This document shows, piece after piece, positions 6,137 through 11,680 of a stretch of DNA of 11,680 bases (its first letter is position 1; each line of letters opens with the position of its first letter). Both the position numbers and the translations under genes were made by a program. The notes beneath the pieces were generated by a model, which ran no database searches, was not told where the DNA came from, and saw only the letters and a list, made by a program, of their open reading frames with translations. Where the stretch lies: positions 1 to 11,680 of the forward strand of contig DNLQ01000251.1 of NCBI GenBank assembly GCA_003488415.1, given 5' to 3'. The stretch comes from Ruminococcus sp. (GTDB lineage Bacteria; Bacillota; Clostridia; Oscillospirales; Ruminococcaceae).

Positions 6137-7325
6137 TTGCTATCCCTCCAAGCGATGTATAGTCCTTGAAGAAATCCGGATAGGACTTCCTTACTGCCTC
6201 TGCTCTTCTGATGATAACGTCACCAGAGCAGCCAAGAGCTGCTATAGCTGCTGCCATTACGATGCGATGATCGCCGCAGCTGTCGATCTCTCCGCCGTGA
6301 AGCTGTCCTGCCGGTATTATCTCCAGTCCGTCAGAAGTAACCCTGACGTTACCGCCAAGAGCGTTCAGCATTGCGGAAACCGCTTCCAGACGGTCACTCT
6401 CCTTTATCTTCAGCCTTGCGGCATTGTATATCACTGACGGACCGGAGCTGTAGGCTGCAAGTACTGCAAGTATCGGTACAAGATCCGGTATGTCCGAGCA
6501 GTCAGCACGGAACCCTTTTCTGTCAGAAGCAAGCTCCAGTATTGCCTTGTCTCCCTGAACGCTGCCGGGCAGAAGATTCCCCATTTCAACTTGTGAACCG
6601 ATAGCGTTGGCAACGCAAAAGAAGGCAGCCTGTGAATAATCTCCCTCTATGTGCATATCACATGGAGCATAATGCTGTCTTCCCGGTATGCGGAAGCTCT
6701 CTCCCATGTCCTCCACTGTAATGCCAAAATTGCGGAGAGTGTCTATTGTAATGTCCACATAAGGACGTGATTCCAGATGTGATGTAAGGACTATCTCTGA
6801 ATCCTCCTCAAGCAGAGGAAGTGCAAAGAGAAGTCCTGTTATGAACTGTGAGGATACGCTGCCCTCAATCTCAAAACGTCCTCCTGTAAGAGTTCCGGAG
6901 ATCTCATAGGGCATATCCTGCCGGTTGAAGGATATGCCGTGTGCAGAAAGCTCCCTCTTGTAAATGTCTATAGGACGCTGCGGAAGTCTTCCTCTGCCGT
7001 GAAAAACAGAAGCCGTACCCAGTGCAGCTGCTATTGGTATTACAAAGCGGAGTGTAGAACCGCTCTCGCAGCAGTCTATCTCTGCTCTTTCAGGTATCTC
7101 TCTGATGCCGGTTACTTCAACAGAAGTACCGTTTTCCCTGAATGAAGCTCCAAGTGCTGTCATTGCGTCTATAGTCGCACGGATGTCCTCAGACATGGAC
7201 ACTCCTGTAAGCCTGGAAACTCCCTCTGCCAGTGCTGCACAGATTATCGCACGATGAGCACAGCTTTTTGATGCCGGTATTTCTACGTGTCCGCTGAGTA
7301 CGGAAGGTGAAATGCGAATATCCAT
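6117..7325 (-). CDS. aroA: 3-phosphoshikimate 1-carboxyvinyltransferase (EPSP synthase)
   Basis: A 402-aa cytoplasmic enzyme that joins shikimate-3-phosphate and PEP to make EPSP, the sixth shikimate-pathway step. Substrate-binding motifs are intact: PASKSCAHR (17-25: K20, S21, R25), ESGSTLRF (87-94), SSQFITG (158-164), IPDLVP with catalytic Asp281, KIKESDRLEA (306-315: K308, E309, R312), GDHRIVMA (351-358) and the terminal VRKSYPDFF. The ESGSTLRF version is the clostridial form rather than the enterobacterial NAGTAMR. Slightly shorter than the usual 420-430 aa but complete. The start has GGAGGG 6 nt upstream and lies 2 bp after the aroB stop. This is tight coupling in the aroB-aroA-aroC order. 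Confidence 0.96.
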   Translation of the reverse strand: MDIRISPSVLSGHVEIPASKSCAHRAIICAALAEGVSRLTGVSMSEDIRATIDAMTALGASFRENGTSVEVTGIREIPERAEIDCCESGSTLRFVIPIAAALGTASVFHGRGRLPQRPIDIYKRELSAHGISFNRQDMPYEISGTLTGGRFEIEGSVSSQFITGLLFALPLLEEDSEIVLTSHLESRPYVDITIDTLRNFGITVEDMGESFRIPGRQHYAPCDMHIEGDYSQAAFFCVANAIGSQVEMGNLLPGSVQGDKAILELASDRKGFRADCSDIPDLVPILAVLAAYSSGPSVIYNAARLKIKESDRLEAVSAMLNALGGNVRVTSDGLEIIPAGQLHGGEIDSCGDHRIVMAAAIAALGCSGDVIIRRAEAVRKSYPDFFKDYTSLGGIANVINME

Positions 7326-7327
7326 TT

Positions 7328-8371
7328 TCAGCCCTCCATAAGTCTTTCAAACTCGGCAACAGGTACCCTGACTATCTCTGCTTTGCCTATCCTGCGGCAT
7401 ACGATGTAGCTTATGCTCCCCATATCACGCTTCTTGTCCTTTGAACAGAACGGCAGCAGCTCGCTCATGGGAGCCTCCGTTCCCGACGGCAGCTTATACT
7501 TTTCCACGCATTTACGAAGCTCTGAAGCTGTTTCTTCGTCACAGAGCCTGTCGGTTATCATGCACATTCCCGCTGCTACTCCCATACCGTGGGTATAGTC
7601 CGTGTAATGATGCCAGCCTTCTATGGCATGACCGAGAGTATGTCCGAAATTCAGTATCATACGCTCTCCCTTGTCAAACTCGTCATGCTCCACTACCTCT
7701 CGTTTGATGTCGATGCACCTGTATACCAGCTCGTCCATTATTGTATCAACGTCCGTAATGTCGTGCGCTGCGATAAGCTCAAACAGTGAGCGGTCACGTA
7801 TCATGCCGTATTTTATGACCTCTGCCATTCCGCAGGAGAGCTCCTCCTCAGGCAGAGTGCGAAGCACATTGCTGTCACATATTACAAGCACCGGCTGCTT
7901 GTATGCTCCTACAAGATTCTTTCCGCCGGGTATATCTATTGCCGTCTTTCCGCCTACAGAGGAATCGACCTGTGAAAGCAGCGTTGTCGGTATCTGAACA
8001 AAATCTATGCCGCGAAGATATGTTGCAGCCGCAAATCCGGTTATATCACCAACTACTCCTCCTCCCAGTGCGATAAGGATGTCGCTCCGGGTGATCTCTG
8101 TTTCACACAGGAAGTCGTAGATGCTGCTCAGATTCTGTATGCTCTTGGACTGCTCTCCATGAGGGAACACAAACGTATCAGCCTTGATCCCGGCTTCTGT
8201 CAGTGAGTCCATAAGATCTTCAGCGTAGAGCCTGCCTACTGTATCATCTGTAATAATAGCTGCTTTACGTGCAGAAGTAACTCCTGCAATAAGACTGCCG
8301 GCTTTGCTGAAGCTGCCTCGCTCGATGATCACTTCGTAAGGTGTGCTTGTTTTTACACTGATCTTTTTCAT
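7328..8371 (-). CDS. aroB: 3-dehydroquinate synthase
   Basis: A 347-aa NAD- and metal-dependent enzyme that cyclises DAHP to 3-dehydroquinate, the second shikimate-pathway step. The N-terminal NAD-binding half shows PHGEQSKS (70-77), ALGGGVVGD (101-109), QIPTTLLSQVDSSVGGKTAID (126-146 pattern) and GGKNLVGA. Metal ligands E184 (AEVIKYG), H244 (NFGHTLGHA) and H261 (HGMGVAAG) are all present. Length is normal. The start at 8371 has AAAGGAAG about 7 nt upstream; an in-frame ATG at 8389 lies upstream of that ribosome binding site. It is the first gene of the run, behind a promoter at 8498-8526 and a leader of about 120 nt with a terminator-like hairpin, so the operon may be controlled by transcription attenuation. 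Confidence 0.96.
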   Translation of the reverse strand: MKKISVKTSTPYEVIIERGSFSKAGSLIAGVTSARKAAIITDDTVGRLYAEDLMDSLTEAGIKADTFVFPHGEQSKSIQNLSSIYDFLCETEITRSDILIALGGGVVGDITGFAAATYLRGIDFVQIPTTLLSQVDSSVGGKTAIDIPGGKNLVGAYKQPVLVICDSNVLRTLPEEELSCGMAEVIKYGMIRDRSLFELIAAHDITDVDTIMDELVYRCIDIKREVVEHDEFDKGERMILNFGHTLGHAIEGWHHYTDYTHGMGVAAGMCMITDRLCDEETASELRKCVEKYKLPSGTEAPMSELLPFCSKDKKRDMGSISYIVCRRIGKAEIVRVPVAEFERLMEG

Positions 8372-8394
8372 ACAGTTTCTTCCTTTCATACATA

Positions 8395-8430
8395 CAAAAA
8401 TACCGCTGCTTCCGGCAGACTAAGCAGCAG
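8395..8430 (-). terminator. Terminator-like hairpin in the aroB leader (candidate attenuator)
   Basis: On the minus strand, a 9-bp stem with one G-U pair (8422-8430 with 8403-8411) has a 10-nt loop and is followed by UAUUUUUG (8395-8402). It sits 24 bp before the aroB start codon, between the gene and its promoter, and no gene ends there, so it would control entry into the aro operon. A second hairpin (8444-8457) precedes it. The 5' arm of that hairpin (TGCCGC on the minus strand, 8453-8458) can instead pair with GCGGTA at the terminator base (8401-8406), giving mutually exclusive folds. No T-box consensus was seen. Confidence 0.6.
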
Positions 8431-8497
8431 TTTTATCTATTCCGCCACTCATGCGGCACTATCAGTCCATTAGTTCAAGATATGTCTTCTCTATATA

Positions 8498-8526
8498 ATA
8501 TTACCACAATGCCCCCATATTGTCAA
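8498..8526 (-). promoter_or_regulatory. Strong sigma-A-type promoter of the aro operon
   Basis: On the minus strand, a perfect TTGACA -35 box (8521-8526), a 17-bp spacer and a TAATAT -10 box (8498-8503) with an extended TG. Start of transcription is expected near 8491, giving a leader of about 120 nt before aroB. Confidence 0.9.
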
Positions 8527-8814
8527 GATTTTTCTTTGAGCAATCTGCCGCAATACGCAACATATTTAATCATATTCCGACACGTTTCTCACTCAGCATT
8601 CCTGCAATGATAAGGGTTACAGTTTTTTCTCGTTATCGCTCCGGCAGCTAAATATCAATAAACACAATAGTGACTTGTTATAAAAAAATATATCTCTCCC
8701 ACGCCGCCGTAGGCATGGGAGGAGATGTGAAAAATAAAAGTGTGTCATAGTTATTTTATTGCCGTATTAATTAGTTATTTTTTCCCGGTTTTCACAGCCG
8801 CCGTATATTTCCTC
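8527..8814. other. AT-rich divergent intergenic region without a gene
   Basis: The region lies between the leftward aro promoter and the rightward DUF1292 promoter. No credible reading frame, RNA gene or repeat family was found apart from the palindrome at 8689-8726. The 9-mer GCCGCCGTA occurs twice on the plus strand (8703-8711 within the palindrome, and again at 8797-8805); this may be chance. Confidence 0.6.
8682..8726 (-). repeat. Long imperfect palindrome, terminator-like on the minus strand; possible mobile-element end
   Basis: Arms 8692-8705 and 8712-8726 pair with one C/A mismatch and one bulged G around a 6-nt loop (13 base pairs). On the minus strand the stem is followed after a few bases by seven U residues (8682-8688), as in an intrinsic terminator, yet no minus-strand gene ends here. 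The CTCCCACGCC...GGCATGGGAG pattern resembles the subterminal hairpins of IS200/IS605-type elements. No transposase or matching partner end is present in the window, so this is a tentative reading. Confidence 0.5.
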
Positions 8815-8843
8815 TTGCTTTTTTCTAATGGGTATTGTATAAT
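8815..8843 (+). promoter_or_regulatory. Promoter of the DUF1292 gene
   Basis: A TTGCTT -35-like box (8815-8820), a 17-bp spacer and a perfect TATAAT (8838-8843). The start of transcription is expected near 8850, about 38 nt before the chosen start codon. Confidence 0.7.
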
Positions 8844-8887
8844 ATAATCATTACATAAGGTGGATGACCACCGGAACGGAGTACACT

Positions 8888-9190
8888 ATGTCTGAAATGA
8901 ACGAATATACACCTGAGCTTATCGAACTTGTAGATGATGAAGGCAATAAAAAGAACTTTGAGCTTATAGACGTTGCTGAGATAGAAGATGAGGTATACTA
9001 TGCGCTGCTTCCGGAATACGATGAGAATGATATCCTCAGCGCCGATCTGGAACTCGTTATTCTCAAGACCATCGAGGAAGACGGCGAGGAGATCCTCGCT
9101 TCCATTGACGACGATGAGGAGTACCTGAAAGTCTCAGAAGTCTTCCTTACACGCATGGAGGAGACTCTCGGAGAGGACGAAGAACTCTGA
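8888..9190 (+). CDS. DUF1292 family acidic protein
   Basis: A 100-aa, strongly acidic cytoplasmic protein. The pattern IELVDDEGNKKNFELIDVAEIEDEVYYALLP, followed by a DLELVILKTIEEDGEE-like segment and a C-terminal FLTRMEE helix, matches DUF1292 (YrzB-like), a widespread Firmicute family of unknown function. Length is typical. The start at 8888 is chosen because CGGAG lies 6 nt upstream; an in-frame ATG at 8864 abuts its only SD-like sequence and is too close. In other Firmicutes the family often lies near ruvX/alaS-type housekeeping genes; here it stands alone between its own promoter and the next promoter. Confidence 0.85.
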   Translation: MSEMNEYTPELIELVDDEGNKKNFELIDVAEIEDEVYYALLPEYDENDILSADLELVILKTIEEDGEEILASIDDDEEYLKVSEVFLTRMEETLGEDEEL

Positions 9191-9221
9191 ATTTTACATT
9201 TCCGACAAATTTCTCTAAAAA

Positions 9222-9250
9222 AACACTTGATTTTTTGAAAATCATGTGTT
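9222..9250. promoter_or_regulatory. Near-perfect inverted repeat overlapping a promoter (candidate operator)
   Basis: Two 13-bp half-sites (9222-9234 and 9238-9250; AACACTTGATTTT against AACACATGATTTT, 12 of 13 identical) are arranged head-to-head with a 3-bp centre. The repeat covers everything from the -35 box to the first base of the -10 box of the 9227-9255 promoter. It could also be the DUF1292 transcription terminator, but no U-tract follows on the plus strand, so a repressor operator is the preferred reading. Confidence 0.5.
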
Positions 9251-9255
9251 ATAAT
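9227..9255 (+). promoter_or_regulatory. Promoter of the structured leader RNA and ASCH-DUF1810 gene
   Basis: A TTGATT -35 box (9227-9232), a 17-bp spacer and a perfect TATAAT (9250-9255) with an extended -10 TG. Transcription should start near 9262. No other convincing promoter lies between here and the ASCH-DUF1810 start at 9550. Confidence 0.85.
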
Positions 9256-9261
9256 ATATAC

Positions 9262-9527
9262 AGACCAAGAGATAAACGGTCTTTATACAAGTGAATATTC
9301 TGCCTTGTTCGGGTAATTATAGTTCATATGATCCAACACATTTTATAAGGGAATTCAGCTCCGGGTGCGGACTGCAGACCTCCCGCCATGCGGAAGAAGG
9401 GAGCGAGAACCATTCGGGCGTTTACCCACCTGCTTCGTGCGGGTTTTATCACTATATGACGGCAAGGCGGATTATTTTTTACTCTTTTGCAGAGCAAGCC
9501 GGAGTCTTTCTCCGGCTTTATTCTTTG
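9262..9527 (+). ncRNA. Structured leader or small RNA of about 265 nt, unknown class
   Basis: A non-coding stretch bounded by a promoter and an intrinsic terminator, with strong by-eye pairing. The helices are: a 5' hairpin (9262-9266 with 9278-9282); a long-range closing stem (9294-9307 with 9463-9476, 13 pairs including one G-U, one T/T mismatch); an inner stem (9318-9323 with 9451-9456); hairpins 9380-9384/9399-9403 and 9416-9418/9425-9427; and a directly adjoining 6-bp hairpin 9428-9433/9439-9444. CTCCGG at 9359-9364 is complementary to the terminator's 5' arm (9499-9504), so an antiterminator is possible. The coding gene begins 22 nt after the terminator with no promoter in between, which favours a cis-acting leader such as a riboswitch. 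A 6S-like RNA is the main alternative because of the roughly 185-nt rod with a closing stem. No known riboswitch, SRP, RNase P or tmRNA signature was recognised. Confidence 0.55.
9496..9527 (+). terminator. Intrinsic terminator at the end of the structured leader
   Basis: A perfect 9-bp stem (9496-9504 with 9510-9518) has a 5-nt loop and is followed by UAUUCUUU. It lies between the leader RNA and the ribosome binding site (AGGAGG, 9535-9540) of the ASCH-DUF1810 gene, so expression of that gene seems to need read-through. Confidence 0.85.
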
Positions 9528-9549
9528 ATCCATCAGGAGGTGTCACTAT

Positions 9550-10323
9550 ATGCTGCATAAAATGAAGCTGAACGAAACGCCGTTCAGAATGATGACCGAA
9601 GGCACTAAAACCGTCGAGCTTCGGCTCAATGATGAAAAACGCCGCAAGGTCATGTCCGGTGATTTCATAGAATTTACAAACATCAGTCAGCCGGAAGAAA
9701 AAGTTACCGTCAGAGTAACTGAGCTTTATCACTATGACAGCTTCAGTGAACTGCTCTCTGCTCTGCCAAAGGAAGTCTTCGGGTTCAGTCCCGATGAGAA
9801 CGTGGCAGATGACTACATGGACAGCTTCTATTCCCGGGAGCAGCAGAAGAAGTACGGAGCGTTGGGCATAGGATTCCGTATTACTCAGCTCCAGAAATTC
9901 GTTGACGCCCAGGAAAACGGTTACAAGCAAGGCAGTACATATTCAGAAGCCCTTTCTGAAATAAGAAACGGTGAAAAAGTCTCCCACTGGATGTGGTATG
10001 TCTTCCCGCAGATAAGCGGTCCCGGATACGATCAGATAACAGATCTCTTTTCTATCAGAAGCCTTGAAGAAGCTGCTGACTACATCGCTCATCCCGTCCT
10101 CGGAGACAGACTCAGGGAGATAACAAACGTGCTTCTGGAGCTTGATGAATGTGATCCCATGGTCATTTTCGGTTATCCGGACGCATATAAGCTGATGTCG
10201 TGTATGACTCTTTTTAAGTACGCAGATCCCGGTAACGATCTTTTTCAGCGTGTCCTTGACAAGTACTGCCAGGGCAACGATGACTCTGACACAACCGAAG
10301 CACTTGGTTTAACCACAGTATAA
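9550..10323 (+). CDS. ASCH domain - DUF1810 fusion protein
   Basis: A 257-aa cytoplasmic protein made of two modules. Residues 1-112 are an ASCH domain: LHKMKLNETPFRMMTEGTK (2-20 pattern) and KTVELRLND (20-28) form the conserved GxKxxExR-type loop, and GDFIEF and VRVTELYHY are the beta-barrel strands. ASCH domains are PUA-like and thought to bind RNA or modified nucleotides. Residues 113-250 are DUF1810: LQKFVDAQE, a short insertion, EALSEIRNGEKVSHWMWYVFPQ in pattern (134-154), SLEEAADYIAHPVLGDRL (171-188) and KLMSCMTLF (214-222). Its function is unknown. The fusion is clean, with no linker. AGGAGG lies 9 nt before the ATG. The gene sits directly behind the structured leader and terminator and is followed by a strong terminator, so it forms a one-gene unit. 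Confidence 0.88.
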   Translation: MLHKMKLNETPFRMMTEGTKTVELRLNDEKRRKVMSGDFIEFTNISQPEEKVTVRVTELYHYDSFSELLSALPKEVFGFSPDENVADDYMDSFYSREQQKKYGALGIGFRITQLQKFVDAQENGYKQGSTYSEALSEIRNGEKVSHWMWYVFPQISGPGYDQITDLFSIRSLEEAADYIAHPVLGDRLREITNVLLELDECDPMVIFGYPDAYKLMSCMTLFKYADPGNDLFQRVLDKYCQGNDDSDTTEALGLTTV

Positions 10324-10327
10324 AGCG

Positions 10328-10370
10328 ATCCCCTTGCCGGATATGAACGTCCGGTAAGGGGATATTTTAT
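10328..10370 (+). terminator. Intrinsic terminator shared by convergent genes
   Basis: A 14-bp stem with one G-U pair (10328-10341 with 10350-10363) has an 8-nt loop and is followed by AUUUUAU on the plus strand. It ends the ASCH-DUF1810 transcript. The minus-strand ABC ATPase gene stops at 10367, immediately next to it, so the same hairpin may also stop that transcript, although the minus-strand U-tract is poor. Confidence 0.88.
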
Positions 10371-11458
10371 GTACTCAGTTTTCCTGTGCGGATCGCTTCT
10401 TCAAGAAGCTCCCTGTCTGACGGACTGAGATCTCCGCCGCCGGATACTGCCTTTCCGCACGCTCCCATCAGCTCAAAAGCTGTCACTTTTGTATCCTCAG
10501 ACACAGGTTCAAAGGGCTTTGCTGTTACAAGCTGCGCCGCAAGTGCCTTAGCAGCCGGACAAGCTATATCATTTTCATATACGATACCTGCAGCAAAGGG
10601 AACTCCCTGACGCCACAGTCTGCGGTATACCGATATTGCCCCTTCTCCGCCCCCGATGACGAACACCTCCGGCTTACCCTGTACTCCGAAAGGCTCGGCA
10701 GAACCGTAAGCGCTGTTGAAGCTGCCGTTCTTCATATCGTAAAGACTGCTTATATATCTGCCGGTGAATACATCCTCCGGATCTCCGCAGCAGTCTGCTT
10801 TGCCGTCTCTGATACAGAGCACTCTGTCAGAGAAGCGCTGTGCAAGGTCAAGCTCGTGAAGAGACTGTATTACTGCTATGCCCTTATCCATGGCAAAACG
10901 CCTGAGCAGTGTGAGCAGCTCCAGCTTGTGGTCTACGTCAAGGAAAGTTGCAGGCTCGTCCAGAAGCAGTACCTCCGGCTCCTGTGCAATAGCTCTTGCA
11001 AGCATGACACACTGGCGCTGACCGTCACTGACCGCACGTATATCCCGATCTCTGATATATGATACTCCTGCAAGCTCCATTGCTTCATCAACAGCTCTGT
11101 TATCTTCAGCAGAGAGTATTCCAAGCCGTCCTGTGTAGGGGTAACGCCCCATGGCTGCCACATCCCGGCAGGTCATCCTTTCAGCCGATATCCGCTCAGT
11201 CATTACCATCGAGAGACGCTTCGCAAGATCCCTGCCTTTGATCTGCGCTATATCTGTACCGCCTATCAGTACTCTGCCTGCAAGCAGCGGGAGCTGACCT
11301 GATATACTCCGGAGGACCGTTGACTTTCCGGCTCCGTTAGCACCAATAAGTGTCATAACTTCGCCGGGAGATACATGGAACGTTATACCTTCTGCAACAG
11401 CATAGCTTCCATATCCCACTGTTATATTTTCCGCTGTTACCGCCGCTCTCTCAGCCAT
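10367..11458 (-). CDS. FecE-type iron/metal-chelate ABC transporter ATPase with C-terminal extension
   Basis: A 363-aa ATPase that would power uptake of ferric siderophores, haem or cobalamin through the FecCD-type permease coded just upstream. Residues 1-255 are the nucleotide-binding domain: Walker A GANGAGKST (39-47), signature SDGQRQ (144-149, instead of SGGQRQ), Walker B VLLLDEP (163-169) and switch H201 (SLHELD). The Q-loop position reads MVMTERIS, so the usual Gln is absent; GRYPYTG (104-110) follows as in FecE/FhuC-like proteins. Residues about 262-363 are an extra domain, opening with PEVFVIGGGEGA and continuing with VPFAAGIVYENDI, that looks like a small Rossmann-like alpha/beta fold; its function is unknown. 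Typical FecE proteins are about 255-270 aa, so this one is about 100 aa longer. The gene overlaps the permease gene by 8 bp and uses AGGG 7 nt before the ATG. Confidence 0.9.
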   Translation of the reverse strand: MAERAAVTAENITVGYGSYAVAEGITFHVSPGEVMTLIGANGAGKSTVLRSISGQLPLLAGRVLIGGTDIAQIKGRDLAKRLSMVMTERISAERMTCRDVAAMGRYPYTGRLGILSAEDNRAVDEAMELAGVSYIRDRDIRAVSDGQRQCVMLARAIAQEPEVLLLDEPATFLDVDHKLELLTLLRRFAMDKGIAVIQSLHELDLAQRFSDRVLCIRDGKADCCGDPEDVFTGRYISSLYDMKNGSFNSAYGSAEPFGVQGKPEVFVIGGGEGAISVYRRLWRQGVPFAAGIVYENDIACPAAKALAAQLVTAKPFEPVSEDTKVTAFELMGACGKAVSGGGDLSPSDRELLEEAIRTGKLST

Positions 11459-11680
11459 TTATATACCCTGTCCTTTCTTTCTCTCGTCTGAGCATCACAA
11501 GAATGACTACTGGTGCGCCCAGTATCGCTGTCACTGTGCTTATACTCAGCTCAGTGGGAGCGAACAGCAGTCTTGCTATAAGGTCACACATCATGCAGAC
11601 TGCTGCGCCTCCGAGGAAGGATGCGGGGATGATTATTACAGGCTTTGCAGTGCCAAACAGACTTTTCATAAGGTGCGGAA
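11451..11680 (-). CDS. FecCD-family ABC transporter permease, C-terminal part (cut by window edge)
   Basis: Only the last 76 or so residues are inside the window, and the frame runs off the right edge. The preserved end shows PHLMKSLFG, a transmembrane helix (VIIIPASFLGGAAVCMMCDL pattern), the strongly conserved FAPTELSISTVTAILGAP segment and a final transmembrane helix ending in MLRREK. This is characteristic of BtuC/FecD/FhuB permeases, where the APTELP...TALIGAP segment lies near the C-terminus. The Met at 11669 is internal, not the start, since the upstream codons PHL fit the family. It overlaps the ATPase gene by 8 bp. The substrate (siderophore, haem or B12) cannot be judged from this piece. 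Confidence 0.9.
   Translation of the reverse strand, partial: PHLMKSLFGTAKPVIIIPASFLGGAAVCMMCDLIARLLFAPTELSISTVTAILGAPVVILVMLRREKERTGYING

Noticed and set aside
8420..8452. Ten-codon leader peptide (MSGGIDKTAA) ending inside the aroB terminator hairpin
   Set aside because: It has no ribosome binding site and no aromatic codons, so it does not fit classical aromatic amino acid attenuation; the overlap is probably chance.
8372..8491. T-box riboswitch in the aroB leader
   Set aside because: No GGGTGGNACCGCG-type antiterminator sequence and the leader is too short for a specifier-loop stem.
8864..8887. Upstream ATG for the DUF1292 gene
   Set aside because: Its SD-like AAGGTGG directly abuts the ATG, whereas the ATG at 8888 has CGGAG at normal spacing and gives the usual family N-terminus.
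9291..9480. Firm identification of the leader as 6S RNA, SRP RNA or RNase P RNA
   Set aside because: SRP (GGAAGGNAGC) and RNase P core sequences are absent. 6S has too little sequence identity to be called by eye and is kept only as an alternative.
9291..9560. Open frame of 89 codons on the plus strand
   Set aside because: It starts without a ribosome binding site, runs across the structured leader and terminator, and its product looks like no protein.
1..11680. CRISPR arrays, tRNA or rRNA genes, complete insertion sequences, prophage genes
   Set aside because: No regular spaced repeats, cloverleaf, rRNA segments, transposase, integrase or phage genes were seen on either strand.

Overview
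The window looks like a chromosomal segment of a plant-fibre-degrading Ruminococcus or close relative (Oscillospiraceae, Firmicutes). The reasons are two secreted proteins with type I dockerins (the docking modules of cellulosomes), a clostridial-style EPSP synthase, a Spo0A-type DNA-binding domain, strong AGGAGG-type ribosome binding sites and sigma-A-like promoters, several with an extended -10 (TGnTATAAT). The genus is inferred from these gene types; no marker gene is present.

Layout. (1) 21-2547, minus strand: a monocistronic cellulosomal GH43 enzyme (signal peptide, GH43, ConA-like domain, CBM22-like module, dockerin) with its own promoter and terminator. (2) 2571-3083, minus strand: a small single-gene unit coding for a lone Spo0A C-terminal DNA-binding domain, with its own promoter, a perfect core 0A-box upstream, and a strong terminator. 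(3) 3087-8526, minus strand: an apparent seven-gene operon aroB-aroA-aroC-DUF4364-(small membrane protein)-(94-aa orphan)-(secreted dockerin protein). The genes are separated by at most 36 bp or overlap. There is one strong promoter at 8498-8526, a terminator-like hairpin in the aroB leader, and an intrinsic terminator at the far end. aroB, aroA and aroC code for shikimate-pathway steps 2, 6 and 7, but the AroC protein has lost several hallmark active-site motifs. (4) 8527-8887: an AT-rich divergent intergenic region with a long imperfect palindrome and the promoter of the next gene. (5) 8888-9190, plus strand: a small acidic DUF1292 protein. (6) 9222-10370, plus strand: a promoter overlapped by a near-perfect inverted repeat, a transcript of about 265 nt with long-range pairing that ends in an intrinsic terminator, and then, only 22 nt further on, an ASCH-DUF1810 fusion gene. 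This has the layout of a riboswitch or attenuator-type leader. (7) 10367-11680, minus strand: the end of a FecBCD-type metal-chelate importer locus, with an ATPase carrying an unusual C-terminal domain and the C-terminus of its permease, cut by the window edge.

The best candidates for something new are the structured leader RNA upstream of the ASCH-DUF1810 gene, the degenerate AroC inside an otherwise normal aro operon, and the orphan Spo0A DNA-binding domain with a 0A-like box. All RNA foldings and promoter calls were made by eye from the sequence, and family assignments come from motif recognition without database searches.
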